From positions 106,035 through 170,034 of the forward strand of contig WGCY01000049.1 in the NCBI GenBank assembly GCA_015493525.1: a stretch of DNA of 64,000 nt, given 5' to 3'. The notes beneath the pieces are model-generated. The model saw nothing but the letters and a program-made list of their open reading frames with translations. It was not told where the DNA came from and searched no databases. The DNA is from Bacteroidales bacterium (GTDB lineage Bacteria > Bacteroidota > Bacteroidia > Bacteroidales > F082). Made by a program: the position numbers and the translations under genes. Shown piece after piece: positions 54,158-62,297 of this stretch; the first letter of the stretch is position 1, and each line of letters begins with the position of its first letter.

Positions 54158-54589
54158 ATGAGTAATAATGGAATACATAGTTTTGAAGATCTCGAATGCT
54201 GGAAAGCATGTCGGGAAATCAGAAATTATGTGTCCCGGATTATTAAAAAATTTCCTGCTCATGAAAAATATGCGCTCACAGATGGTATGCTCCGTGCTTC
54301 ACGTTCTACCACTGAAAACATTGCAGAAGGATATGGCAGATATCATTATCAGGAAAACATTCAATTTTGCAGAATGAGTAGAGGATCAATTTATGAATTG
54401 ATGGATCAGTTTATTACGGCATTTGATGAAAAATACATAACAAAAGAGGAATATCAAAAAGGAAGAGTGTTATTAGAAAAGGGTAAAGCAATATTAAACG
54501 GGTATATTAATTATCTGGGCAGGGCGAAAACCGAGAGTAAAGGTATGAAGAAAAAGGATGTAGCAACTTCCAAAACTTCTACCTCTTAA
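54158..54589 (+). CDS. Four-helix-bundle protein of the 23S rRNA-intervening-sequence (S23) family
   Basis: A 143-residue, probably all-helical protein. The family core is recognisable: FEDLECWKACREIRNYV, KYALTDGMLRASRSTTENIAEGYGR and FCRMSRGSIYELMDQFITA. S23 proteins form homopentamers related to Avd of diversity-generating retroelements; their role is unknown. Here the gene is not in rRNA. It interrupts a respiratory operon and its ends are GTTAAG repeats. The stop TAA is part of the right repeat. Confidence 0.85.
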   Translation: MSNNGIHSFEDLECWKACREIRNYVSRIIKKFPAHEKYALTDGMLRASRSTTENIAEGYGRYHYQENIQFCRMSRGSIYELMDQFITAFDEKYITKEEYQKGRVLLEKGKAILNGYINYLGRAKTESKGMKKKDVATSKTSTS

Positions 54590-54614
54590 CACTTTAACAC
54601 TTAACTTTTAACTC
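54583..54614 (-). repeat. Right inverted GTTAAGTGTTA repeat
   Basis: The reverse complement reads GAGTTAAAAGTTAAGTGTTA and continues with AAGTGTTAAGAG, matching the left array in inverted orientation. Transcribed together the ends could pair. Confidence 0.7.
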
Positions 54615-54676
54615 CTGTCGAATAGGACTTGACGTTATAAAAGAGAAAAAATAAACACAGTAAAGAAACAAGAAAT

Positions 54677-56467
54677 ATGAGCTTTTTTGATCTAAACGGA
54701 ACACTAAAACCTTTAACCGCGCTCAAACAGTTCGGAAAAAAACCGCATACCATCTCTTACCCGAAGGTATCGAAGGAAGCAGCAGACCGTTACCGCGGAC
54801 TTCATTTCAACGACCTTGACGAATGTATTGGTTGCGGAAACTGTTCTACAATTTGCCAGAATGCCGCCATCGACATGATTCATCTCGAAGGTTACGATGG
54901 TAAAAAAGGAGATTCCGGATTGCGTCCCCGTGTGGATAATGGCCGTTGCTGCTGGTGTGCACTTTGTGTGGAGGTTTGTCCTACCGGGAGTTTGAGCCTT
55001 ACCAAAGATTACCTCTACGTAAGTGAAGACCCTGATTCTTTCTTGTGGACTCCCGGAAAAGATAATCCGGAAGGAAAAGAGCAGATTTCATTCTTTAGCA
55101 CGCCGGAATCGTCACTCAACATGTTTGGCCGTGTTCCGATGCCTGAGTTGGAGGGGAAAGAACGTGTCAAGAGTTTTGCCGAGGTGGTACTTGGCTACAA
55201 CGAAGCCGAAGCCCGTGCCGAGGCCAGCCGTTGTATCAGCTGCGGACTTTGTACCGAAGTTTGCCCTGAGCACATGCATATCCCAGAGTATATCAATGCC
55301 ATTGCTGCCGGTAATGATAAGGATGCTGTCCGTATTATCTACGACAACAACCCGTTGCCCGAGATGTGTGGTAAGGTCTGTACCCGTCGTTGTGAAGATG
55401 TCTGTGCTATTGCCTCCCGTGGTGAAGCATTGGCCATCCGCTGGCTGAAACGTTATGCAACCGAGACTGCTGTTACTGCCGACATGACACACGAAATTGT
55501 TAATCCTGAAATAAGGGAAGCTAACGGAAAAACGGTGGGTATCGTTGGTGCCGGGCCTTCCGGCCTCACGGCTGCTTACTACCTGGCACTTCGCGGCTAT
55601 GATGTAACCATCTACGAAGCCAATGCCAAAGCAGGTGGTGCCACCATGTACGGCATCCCGAAATATCGGTTGCCCATTGAAAGTCTTGACAAGCAAATTG
55701 ACTATATCCAAAGTATCGGTGTTAAAATTAATTTCAATACCAAAGTCGGGAAAGACATTAGCTTTAAGGAAATTTACAACAAATACGATGTCGTATTTAT
55801 GGGCGTAGGTTTCCCCGATGCCTGGCCGCTGGGTGTTGATGGTGATGATGCTGAAGGTTCTATGCAGGCTTTCCGTTTCCTCTACATGGTAAATGCCGGT
55901 GACAAAGTGGATGTAGGCGATAAAGTTGTTGTTGTAGGTGGTGGTAATGTGGCCATTGACGCTGCCCGTGTAAGTCGTCGTTTGGGTGCCGAAGTAACCA
56001 TTCTCTACCGTCGTCGTGTGGAAGACATGCCGGCCGACTGGGAAGAAATTGAAGGTGCCGAGGACGAAGGTGTTCACATTATTCCACAGGGTATTCCCGT
56101 TAAGATTCACAAGGACGAAAAAGGCCATGTGAAAGCGGTTGAATATCTGAAAGCCGAAATGGTTCCCGATGACAAAGGCGGTCGTCCACGACCCAAAGCC
56201 ATCGAAGGTAGTAACACCATTCTGGAAGCTACAGCCGTTATGGCGGCTATCGGCCAGATGGGTGATTACAGCTTCCTCGAAGAAGAGTTTACCGAGAAGA
56301 TTAAAATTGAACGGGGACGTTTTATTGTCAACGAAAAACAGCAAACCGGTGACCCGAAAGTGTTTGCCGGTGGCGATGCCGTCAACCGTACCGCTGATGC
56401 TATTTCGGCCATTGCCGACGGTTTCCGTGCCTGTAAAGCCATTGACGAAATGCTGAGCGGAAAATAA
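54677..56467 (+). CDS. Ferredoxin-GltD/NfnB-like NAD(P)H oxidoreductase fusion
   Basis: A 596-residue soluble protein. Residues 45-105 form an MbhN/NuoI-like ferredoxin with two [4Fe-4S] sites (Cys50/53/56/60 and Cys91/94/97/101). Residues 180-245 are a GltD-N-type domain with two more cysteine sets (Cys186/189/192/196 and Cys231/235/239/243). A FAD Rossmann motif follows (VGIVGAGPSGLTAA, 287-300), then an NADP-type motif (VVVVGGGNVAIDAA with YRRR, 417-447). It can plausibly connect the membrane complex to NAD(P)H, replacing a plain MbhN. It is the last gene of the operon, 87 bp after the S23 gene. Confidence 0.92.
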   Translation: MSFFDLNGTLKPLTALKQFGKKPHTISYPKVSKEAADRYRGLHFNDLDECIGCGNCSTICQNAAIDMIHLEGYDGKKGDSGLRPRVDNGRCCWCALCVEVCPTGSLSLTKDYLYVSEDPDSFLWTPGKDNPEGKEQISFFSTPESSLNMFGRVPMPELEGKERVKSFAEVVLGYNEAEARAEASRCISCGLCTEVCPEHMHIPEYINAIAAGNDKDAVRIIYDNNPLPEMCGKVCTRRCEDVCAIASRGEALAIRWLKRYATETAVTADMTHEIVNPEIREANGKTVGIVGAGPSGLTAAYYLALRGYDVTIYEANAKAGGATMYGIPKYRLPIESLDKQIDYIQSIGVKINFNTKVGKDISFKEIYNKYDVVFMGVGFPDAWPLGVDGDDAEGSMQAFRFLYMVNAGDKVDVGDKVVVVGGGNVAIDAARVSRRLGAEVTILYRRRVEDMPADWEEIEGAEDEGVHIIPQGIPVKIHKDEKGHVKAVEYLKAEMVPDDKGGRPRPKAIEGSNTILEATAVMAAIGQMGDYSFLEEEFTEKIKIERGRFIVNEKQQTGDPKVFAGGDAVNRTADAISAIADGFRACKAIDEMLSGK

Positions 56468-56492
56468 ATATTCTAACATATCAAATGTTTCT

Positions 56493-56523
56493 AAAACCCC
56501 GGCTAACTACAGCCGGGGTTTTA
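56493..56523 (+). terminator. Intrinsic terminator of the respiratory operon
   Basis: AAAACCCCGGCT (56493-56504), loop AACTAC, AGCCGGGGTTTT (56511-56522): a perfect 12-bp GC-rich stem ending in a short T-run, 25 bp after the operon's last stop. The palindrome could also serve the minus strand. Confidence 0.9.
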
Positions 56524-56678
56524 AGTTTTCGGGAAACATGCTGCTATGCCAATATCCAACCCAAAGAAGCTTTTAAACCCGCGGTCGTTTTCTGTTATAA
56601 TTTGTAACTGCAAATCATAATCTTGTTAAAAATCTTCATTCGGAGTTTAAACCGGTAACAATAAGTTCATATTTTAAA

Positions 56679-56686
56679 TAAGTTTG
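56679..56686 (+). promoter_or_regulatory. -7 box upstream of murQ
   Basis: TAAGTTTG matches TAnnTTTG, 48 bp before the murQ start. The gap 56524-56678 shows nothing else. Confidence 0.35.
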
Positions 56687-56734
56687 CAAGTTGTAAAAAC
56701 GGCCTGTACGGCTGGAAATATAAGCCACTGAAAT

Positions 56735-57559
56735 ATGAGCAAAACCAAAAGTATTACCGAATCAACCTCAAAATATAATGATATTGATCGTTGGCCTGTC
56801 AGGCAAATTCTTGAGACCATGAACAAGGAGGACCGGCTGGTGCCACTGGCGGTAGAAAAACAGATTCCCCAAATAGAAAAACTGGTCATAGCGTTAACAG
56901 AACGTATCAAATCGGGTGGACGCTTGTTTTACCTTGGTGCAGGCACCAGTGGCCGGCTCGGTATCCTGGATGCATCCGAAATTCCACCCACGTTCGGTGC
57001 ACCTTATGATTTGGTCATTGGCCTGATTGCCGGCGGCGACAGTGCCATCCGCAAGGCGGTGGAATCGGCCGAAGATGACCCGGGGCAATCCTGGGCCGAC
57101 ATGGCACCTTACGAACCCAATGCCAAAGACACCGTTGTGGGCATTGCCGCTTCCGGAAGAACGCCTTATGTGATTGGTGGCGTAACACGTGCACGAAAAG
57201 AAGGCTTGCTTACTGCCTGCATTACCAACAATCCCGGTTCGGCACTGGCTGATGCTGTGGATATTCCCATTGAAGTTATCGTAGGCCCTGAATTTGTTAC
57301 CGGAAGCACCCGCATGAAATCCGGTACCAGTGCCAAGCTGGTGCTGAACATGATCACCACCGGCACCATGATAAAGCTGGGAAAAGTAAAAGGTAACAAA
57401 ATGGTGGACATGCAGCTCACAAACCAAAAGCTGGTGGAACGGGGTACCCGCATGATTATGGAAGAAACGACGTTGGATGCCAAAGAAGCCAAACGCCTTT
57501 TGCTGTTGTATGGCTCGGTAAGAAAAGTACAGGAAATGTGGAAAAGCGAACAAAAATAA
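56735..57559 (+). CDS. murQ: N-acetylmuramic acid 6-phosphate etherase
   Basis: A 274-residue SIS-domain enzyme that removes lactate from MurNAc-6-P to give GlcNAc-6-P in peptidoglycan recycling. The ESTSKYNDIDRWPVRQILETMN start and the sugar-phosphate loop GAGTSGRLGILDASEIPPTF are diagnostic. Its 3' end is followed by the NagZ-like fusion gene 5 bp later, giving a two-gene cell-wall recycling unit. Confidence 0.95.
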   Translation: MSKTKSITESTSKYNDIDRWPVRQILETMNKEDRLVPLAVEKQIPQIEKLVIALTERIKSGGRLFYLGAGTSGRLGILDASEIPPTFGAPYDLVIGLIAGGDSAIRKAVESAEDDPGQSWADMAPYEPNAKDTVVGIAASGRTPYVIGGVTRARKEGLLTACITNNPGSALADAVDIPIEVIVGPEFVTGSTRMKSGTSAKLVLNMITTGTMIKLGKVKGNKMVDMQLTNQKLVERGTRMIMEETTLDAKEAKRLLLLYGSVRKVQEMWKSEQK

Positions 57560-57564
57560 CAACC

Positions 57565-60500
57565 ATGAAAAAATATAACTTTCTGAAGGCGGCCTTTGCC
57601 TTTCTGCTGTTTTGGATGTCGGGCACCATAACCGCCACTGCCCAAAACGAACCAGTAACACCGGCTTTTCGCAATGATTTGAAAACCCGTTGGGTCGATT
57701 CAACTTTCAATACTTTGAACAAAAATGAGAAAATTGCACAGTTGATATTTGTGGCTGCCTATTCCAACAGGGGCGTAAAACAAGAGGTGGCCATTACCGA
57801 TTTGATACGAAAATACAAAGTTGGCGGGCTGATATTTTTTCAGGGAACCCCGCAAAAACAGGCTTCGTTAACAAACTATTACCAGTCACAGTCGAAAGTG
57901 CCTTTGCTGGTGGCCATGGATGCAGAATGGGGGTTGGCCATGCGGCTGAAGCATACCATTCATTTTCCTTATCAGATGGCTCTCGGTGCCATTGGTGATA
58001 ACCGCCTGATTTATCAAATGGGGCACGTTGTGGGGAAAGAGTTGAAACGTGTTGGCGTACAAATGAACCTTGCACCGGTGGTGGACATCAACAACAACCC
58101 GAACAACCCGGTGATTAACTTCCGCTCTTTCGGGATGGACAAGAAAAATGTGGCTGCCAAAGGGATTGCCTACATGAAAGGTATGCAGGACGAAGGGGTT
58201 TTGGCTACGGCCAAACATTTTCCCGGTCATGGTGATGTCAATAGTGACTCGCACAAAACACTTCCGGTGGTCCCTTTTAGCCGTCAGCGGTTAGATTCTC
58301 TTGAGATGTATCCTTTTCAGCAGATGATAAATGCCGGGGTGGGTGCTGTTATGACCGCACATTTGTATGTTCCGGCCCTTGATTCCACACTTCATACCCC
58401 CTCTTCTCTTTCCAAAAAAATTGTTACCGGCATTTTAAAGGACAGTCTGGGATTTAAAGGCATTGTTATTTCCGATGCCATGAACATGAAAGGGGTTACC
58501 AAATATTTCCCTGCCGGAAAAGCGGATGCCAAAGCCATGATTGCCGGAAACGATGTGCTGGAGTTTGTTCAGGATGTGCCGCTGGCCATAAAAAAAATCA
58601 GAAAGGCCATTGCCAGAGGTGAGATATCATGGGACGACATCAACCGGCGTTGTAAAAAAATACTCGCTGCCAAATATTGGGCAGGTTTAAACCACTGGAA
58701 ACCGGTAGACACTACCAACCTGATAAAGGATTTAAACCAGCCATCAGATAAAATATTAAACCGAAAGCTTATCCGGGCTTCCCTGACGGTGCTTCGCGAC
58801 AGCAACGCCGTTATCCCCGTACAAAACCTTGGTCAACAACGCATTGCAACCCTTGCCATTGGAAGCAATTCGGAAATCCCTTTTCAGAAAATGCTGGCCA
58901 ATTATACACGTACTGCCAACTTTTACTGGACTGATGGCAATACACTTTCGGACAGCCTTTGGCGGGCCAGGCTAAAAAAGTACAGCCTGATAATTGTTGG
59001 CATCACCAACATGAGCCAGTATCCTGCAAAGAACTTTGGTATCACCCCCAAAATGCTGCATTTCTTACATCTGGTGATGGCATCATCCCGGACGGTTGTT
59101 ACCATTTTTGGGAACCCGTTTTCGCTGAATAAGATACCGGATATTGAAAAAGCAGATGGACTGGTATTGACATATGAGGACAACCCGCTGATACAGAACC
59201 TTGCGGCCCAGCTTATTTTCGGTGCTTTTGGCGCACAGGGGGCCCTGCCGGTAAGTTTGGACAAATTCCCCATCCATGCCGGAATAAAAACAGTTTCGCT
59301 GGGTCGGCTGGGATATACGATCCCTGAAGAAGTGGGGATGAATTCGGTGTACATGAACAAAATGGTCGATTCCATTGCCATGGCCGGGGTCAAGGCAAAA
59401 GCTTATCCCGGTTGTGAAGTCCTTGTCATACGTAACGGAGCAGTTGTTTTTCAAAAGGCTTATGGCTATCACACCTATTACGACCGTGTGAAAGTGAACA
59501 AAAACGATTTGTTTGATTTTGCTTCCCTGACCAAAGTAACGGCTTCCACACTTGCCGTGATGAAGCTTTACGATGAAGGAAAACTGAAGTTGGACGTTCC
59601 CTTTGCCCGCTACTGGCCCGCTTTTAAGCATTCCAACAAAAGCCAAATGACCTTACGGGAAATTTTGGCCCATCAGGCAGGCTTACAACCCTGGATTCCC
59701 TACTGGAAGTATACTGTAAAAAATGACGGTAATTTTAAAAGGAGAATTTTTCGCAGAGATTCTTCGGACCGTTTTGATGTACCGGTTTCGCCCTATCTCT
59801 TCCTAAACAAAAACTACCGGAAGACCATGTACAAGGAGATAAAAAAATCGCCCGTTTCAGCAGTGAAAAAATACCGGTATTCAGGCTTGTTTTTTTACCT
59901 CGTCCCGCAACTTGTGAAGAATATGACCGGAGAAGACTTTGAAACTTTTCTGAAAGAAACATTCTACCATCCGTTGGGTGCTTATAACCTCACGTTCAAT
60001 CCTTATCGCAGCCACCCGCTGGTTGATATTGTGCCTACGGAAATAGACACCTTTTTCCGCAAATGGCCCATACACGGATATGTGCATGATGAAGGTGCTG
60101 CCATGATGGGAGGTGTCTCGGGGAATGCCGGCTTGTTTGGCACGGCCAACGACCTCGCCAAACTGGCACAGATGTACCTCCAGATGGGTGCTTTTGGAGG
60201 GAAACAATACCTTTCGGATACCACCATGGAAGAATTCACCAAATGCCAATATCCGGATAATGACAACCGTCGCGGACTGGGCTTTGATAAACCGTTGCTT
60301 GGGAACGATACGCTTTCCGAAGCGAAAGCTTATCCGGCCAAAAGTGCCAGCCCGGCCAGCTTTGGACATTCCGGGTTTACCGGGACTTTTATGTGGATTG
60401 ACCCCAAAGAGAAGCTGGTCTATATCTTCTTTTCCAACCGTGTTTATCCCACACGCGCCAACCACATGATTTACAAGCTGAACATCCGGACATCCATTCA

Positions 60501-60627
60501 ACAGGCGTTATATAATGCCATTGAAAAGAAGAAGATGCTTCCGGAAAAAATTATGATGGGTGAAAATATCCCGAAAAGGCCGATGAATAACACGTATTTT
60601 CAATCTGCCTATCCGGTGGCATTTTAA
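57565..60627 (+). CDS. Exported NagZ-like GH3 beta-N-acetylglucosaminidase fused to a serine hydrolase
   Basis: About 1020 residues. Signal peptide (ending TATAQ). Residues 35-370 are a NagZ-type GH3 domain: KHFPGHGDVNSDSH has the catalytic His222-Asp224 dyad, and Asp304 in VISDAMNMKG is the nucleophile. A GH3 C-domain follows to about 600. Residues 610-990 are a class C beta-lactamase-like domain with SxxK in FASLTKVTAS (near 653) and HSGFTG as the third box. It should release GlcNAc from wall fragments and may cleave peptides or esters. ATG 57565 is chosen over 57538, which lies inside murQ. Confidence 0.92.
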   Translation: MKKYNFLKAAFAFLLFWMSGTITATAQNEPVTPAFRNDLKTRWVDSTFNTLNKNEKIAQLIFVAAYSNRGVKQEVAITDLIRKYKVGGLIFFQGTPQKQASLTNYYQSQSKVPLLVAMDAEWGLAMRLKHTIHFPYQMALGAIGDNRLIYQMGHVVGKELKRVGVQMNLAPVVDINNNPNNPVINFRSFGMDKKNVAAKGIAYMKGMQDEGVLATAKHFPGHGDVNSDSHKTLPVVPFSRQRLDSLEMYPFQQMINAGVGAVMTAHLYVPALDSTLHTPSSLSKKIVTGILKDSLGFKGIVISDAMNMKGVTKYFPAGKADAKAMIAGNDVLEFVQDVPLAIKKIRKAIARGEISWDDINRRCKKILAAKYWAGLNHWKPVDTTNLIKDLNQPSDKILNRKLIRASLTVLRDSNAVIPVQNLGQQRIATLAIGSNSEIPFQKMLANYTRTANFYWTDGNTLSDSLWRARLKKYSLIIVGITNMSQYPAKNFGITPKMLHFLHLVMASSRTVVTIFGNPFSLNKIPDIEKADGLVLTYEDNPLIQNLAAQLIFGAFGAQGALPVSLDKFPIHAGIKTVSLGRLGYTIPEEVGMNSVYMNKMVDSIAMAGVKAKAYPGCEVLVIRNGAVVFQKAYGYHTYYDRVKVNKNDLFDFASLTKVTASTLAVMKLYDEGKLKLDVPFARYWPAFKHSNKSQMTLREILAHQAGLQPWIPYWKYTVKNDGNFKRRIFRRDSSDRFDVPVSPYLFLNKNYRKTMYKEIKKSPVSAVKKYRYSGLFFYLVPQLVKNMTGEDFETFLKETFYHPLGAYNLTFNPYRSHPLVDIVPTEIDTFFRKWPIHGYVHDEGAAMMGGVSGNAGLFGTANDLAKLAQMYLQMGAFGGKQYLSDTTMEEFTKCQYPDNDNRRGLGFDKPLLGNDTLSEAKAYPAKSASPASFGHSGFTGTFMWIDPKEKLVYIFFSNRVYPTRANHMIYKLNIRTSIQQALYNAIEKKKMLPEKIMMGENIPKRPMNNTYFQSAYPVAF

Positions 60628-60643
60628 AAAATAAGCCCTTTTT

Positions 60644-60666
60644 GGGCGGGATTTGTAATCCCGCCC
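60644..60666. repeat. Perfect 10-bp hairpin with TGT/ACA loop
   Basis: GGGCGGGATT (60644-60653), loop TGT, AATCCCGCCC (60657-60666), between two convergent genes. It could slow or stop transcription, but no T-run follows on the plus strand. Its core ATT-TGT-AAT is the same type as the hairpin at 19427-19449. Confidence 0.65.
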
Positions 60667-60699
60667 AGCATAATTGGTTTATTCTTTTAGCGTGAACCG

Positions 60700-61608
60700 T
60701 TAAAAATAGCCTTCCCGTTTTTTCTGTTCCATGCTGGCTTCCTGGTCGAAGTCGATGACACGGGTAGTGCGTTCCGAAACGGTAACGGTCATCATCTCTT
60801 CCACAATTTTCTCGATGGTATCGGCTTTCGATTCTATGGCCCCTGTAAGCGGGTAGCATCCCAGCGTACGAAAACGCACCATTTTCATCTCCGCCTTTTT
60901 TCTTAATTCTTCCGGCATACGGTCGTCATCCACCAAAATCAAATTACCCTCCACGTTGACCACAGGCCGCTTTTTGGCAAAATAAAGCGGGACAATGGGG
61001 ATTTTCTCCAGCCGGATATACTGCCAAATGTCGAGTTCTGTCCAGTTAGAAATGGGAAACACCCGGATAGATTCGCCTTTGTGTACTTTGGCATTGTAAA
61101 TATCCCAAAGTTCGGGACGCTGGTTTTTGGGGTCCCACTGGTGGTATTTGTCGCGGAAAGAGTAGATTCTTTCTTTGGCCCTGGATTTCTCCTCATCGCG
61201 GCGGGCACCACCGAATGCCGCATCAAATTTATATTTGTCAAGCCCCTGCAAAAGGGCCTGTGTCTTCATCACATCCGTATGCACTTTGGAACCGTGGGTA
61301 AATGGCCCTATGCCGGCTTCAAAACCCTCCTTGTTGTAGTAAACAATCAGGTTCCAGCCTTTTTCTTTGGTGTAGGTATCGCGAAATTCTATCATTTCCC
61401 TGAATTTCCATTTTGAGTCGATGTGCATGAGCGGAAAAGGGACCTTGCCGGGATAGAAAGCCTTTTCGGCCAGCCGTGCCATAACCGATGAATCTTTACC
61501 AATGGAATAAAGCATGACAGGATTTTCAAATTCGGCAGCTACCTCCCGGATAATATGGATGGATTCCGCTTCCAGTTCACGGAGGTTGTTGATGGAATAT
61601 GTTTGCAT
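60700..61608 (-). CDS. cysD: Sulfate adenylyltransferase subunit 2
   Basis: A 302-residue ATP-sulfurylase small subunit that makes APS from sulfate and ATP with the CysN GTPase. The PP-loop is [12 protein letters not shown], and [18 protein letters not shown] and the tail [10 protein letters not shown] are conserved. The protein is complete. The partner cysN is not next to it: the gene ends at the convergent GH3 hydrolase and is preceded by the LysE-like gene. Its own promoter-like site is at 61628-61635. Confidence 0.95.
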   Translation of the reverse strand: MQTYSINNLRELEAESIHIIREVAAEFENPVMLYSIGKDSSVMARLAEKAFYPGKVPFPLMHIDSKWKFREMIEFRDTYTKEKGWNLIVYYNKEGFEAGIGPFTHGSKVHTDVMKTQALLQGLDKYKFDAAFGGARRDEEKSRAKERIYSFRDKYHQWDPKNQRPELWDIYNAKVHKGESIRVFPISNWTELDIWQYIRLEKIPIVPLYFAKKRPVVNVEGNLILVDDDRMPEELRKKAEMKMVRFRTLGCYPLTGAIESKADTIEKIVEEMMTVTVSERTTRVIDFDQEASMEQKKREGYF

Positions 61609-61627
61609 AATTATCTTTTCAAGAGAG

Positions 61628-61635
61628 CAAATTTA
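61628..61635 (-). promoter_or_regulatory. -7 box upstream of cysD
   Basis: TAAATTTG on the reverse strand matches TAnnTTTG, 19 bp before the cysD start, in the 47-bp gap after the LysE-like gene. A TTTA lies 21 bp upstream as a weak -33. Confidence 0.45.
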
Positions 61636-61655
61636 CAATTTCTTTCAGGAATATT

Positions 61656-62294
61656 TTAAAGGATTCCCGATTCGTATAAAGAACGAACAATCAGGGCAAT
61701 ACCAAAAATAATCAGGATAATCCCGGCAATCTTGTTAACCAGGCGCAGGAATTTATCGGTGATATACCTTTTAATTTTTGTGGCAAGATAGACTTTGGCA
61801 ACATCTGAAGAAAAAACCACGGCCAGCGTTCCTGCAAAGAAAAGAATAATATCCGATGTGGTGTCCATAAACGGGGCGGCTACACCAAGGACAACCGTGG
61901 GCCAGAAAAGCCACACAAAAGGATTGGCAATGTTCAGTAAAAATCCTTTGACAAGATAGGTTATGGCATGTGGCTCGCTGATATTAATGACTTCATCATC
62001 GCTGCTTACCACAATTTTATGCCTGTATGTCAGAAAACCGAATGTCATAAGAATAAGTCCCCCGACCACACCGAGCAACTGGTGTTTGTGCATGTTGTCC
62101 ATAACGGCATGCGCAGCCACTATAGAAATGGAGACAACCGTCAGATCGTTGAGAAAAACACCCACAGCAAGGATAAATCCCTTGGAAAAGCCACGATGGA
62201 TGCCCGTTTGTACCAAAGCAAAAAAGGCAGGCCCGAAACCAAAAAACAATGCCAGCGTAAGGCCCAGGAACATACCTTCAAATAACGGGTGCAT
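61656..62294 (-). CDS. LysE/RhtB family amino-acid exporter
   Basis: A 212-residue protein with about six hydrophobic helices. The family N-terminus is clear: GLTLALFFGFGPAFFALVQTG followed by RGFSKGFILAVGVFLNDLT. LysE-type proteins export amino acids or related small compounds. It starts 3 bp after the GH3-family amido synthetase ends, so the two are probably coupled. Confidence 0.88.
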   Translation of the reverse strand: MHPLFEGMFLGLTLALFFGFGPAFFALVQTGIHRGFSKGFILAVGVFLNDLTVVSISIVAAHAVMDNMHKHQLLGVVGGLILMTFGFLTYRHKIVVSSDDEVINISEPHAITYLVKGFLLNIANPFVWLFWPTVVLGVAAPFMDTTSDIILFFAGTLAVVFSSDVAKVYLATKIKRYITDKFLRLVNKIAGIILIIFGIALIVRSLYESGIL

Positions 62295-62297
62295 AGC

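Larger units (their letters stand above)
54083..54615 (+). mobile_element. Candidate S23 cassette with inverted terminal repeats
   Basis: A unit of about 530 bp placed between the NuoD-like and the fused oxidoreductase genes. The left end carries several GAGTTAAGTGTTAGG / GGTTAAGTGTTAGG copies. The right end (54583-54614) carries the inverted form (CTCTTAACAC, TTAACACTTAACTT, TTAACTC). The S23 gene occupies the middle, and its stop lies within the right repeat. There is no transposase. Exact ends and target duplication could not be fixed by eye. Confidence 0.45.

Noticed and set aside
44038..56467. Annotation of the operon as NADH:quinone oxidoreductase (complex I)
   Set aside because: There is no NuoA, J, E, F or G, the antiporter genes are Mrp-type, and the cysteine pattern of the NuoB- and NuoD-like subunits does not fit complex I.
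55112..56479. 455-residue minus-strand reading frame opposite the ferredoxin-GltD fusion
   Set aside because: Composition (many His, Asn, Phe, Thr) is typical of an antisense shadow; the plus-strand product has complete cofactor motifs.
60644..60666. Intrinsic terminator for the convergent genes at 60627 and 60700
   Set aside because: The hairpin is perfect, but no T-run follows on either strand; it is listed as a repeat/hairpin instead.
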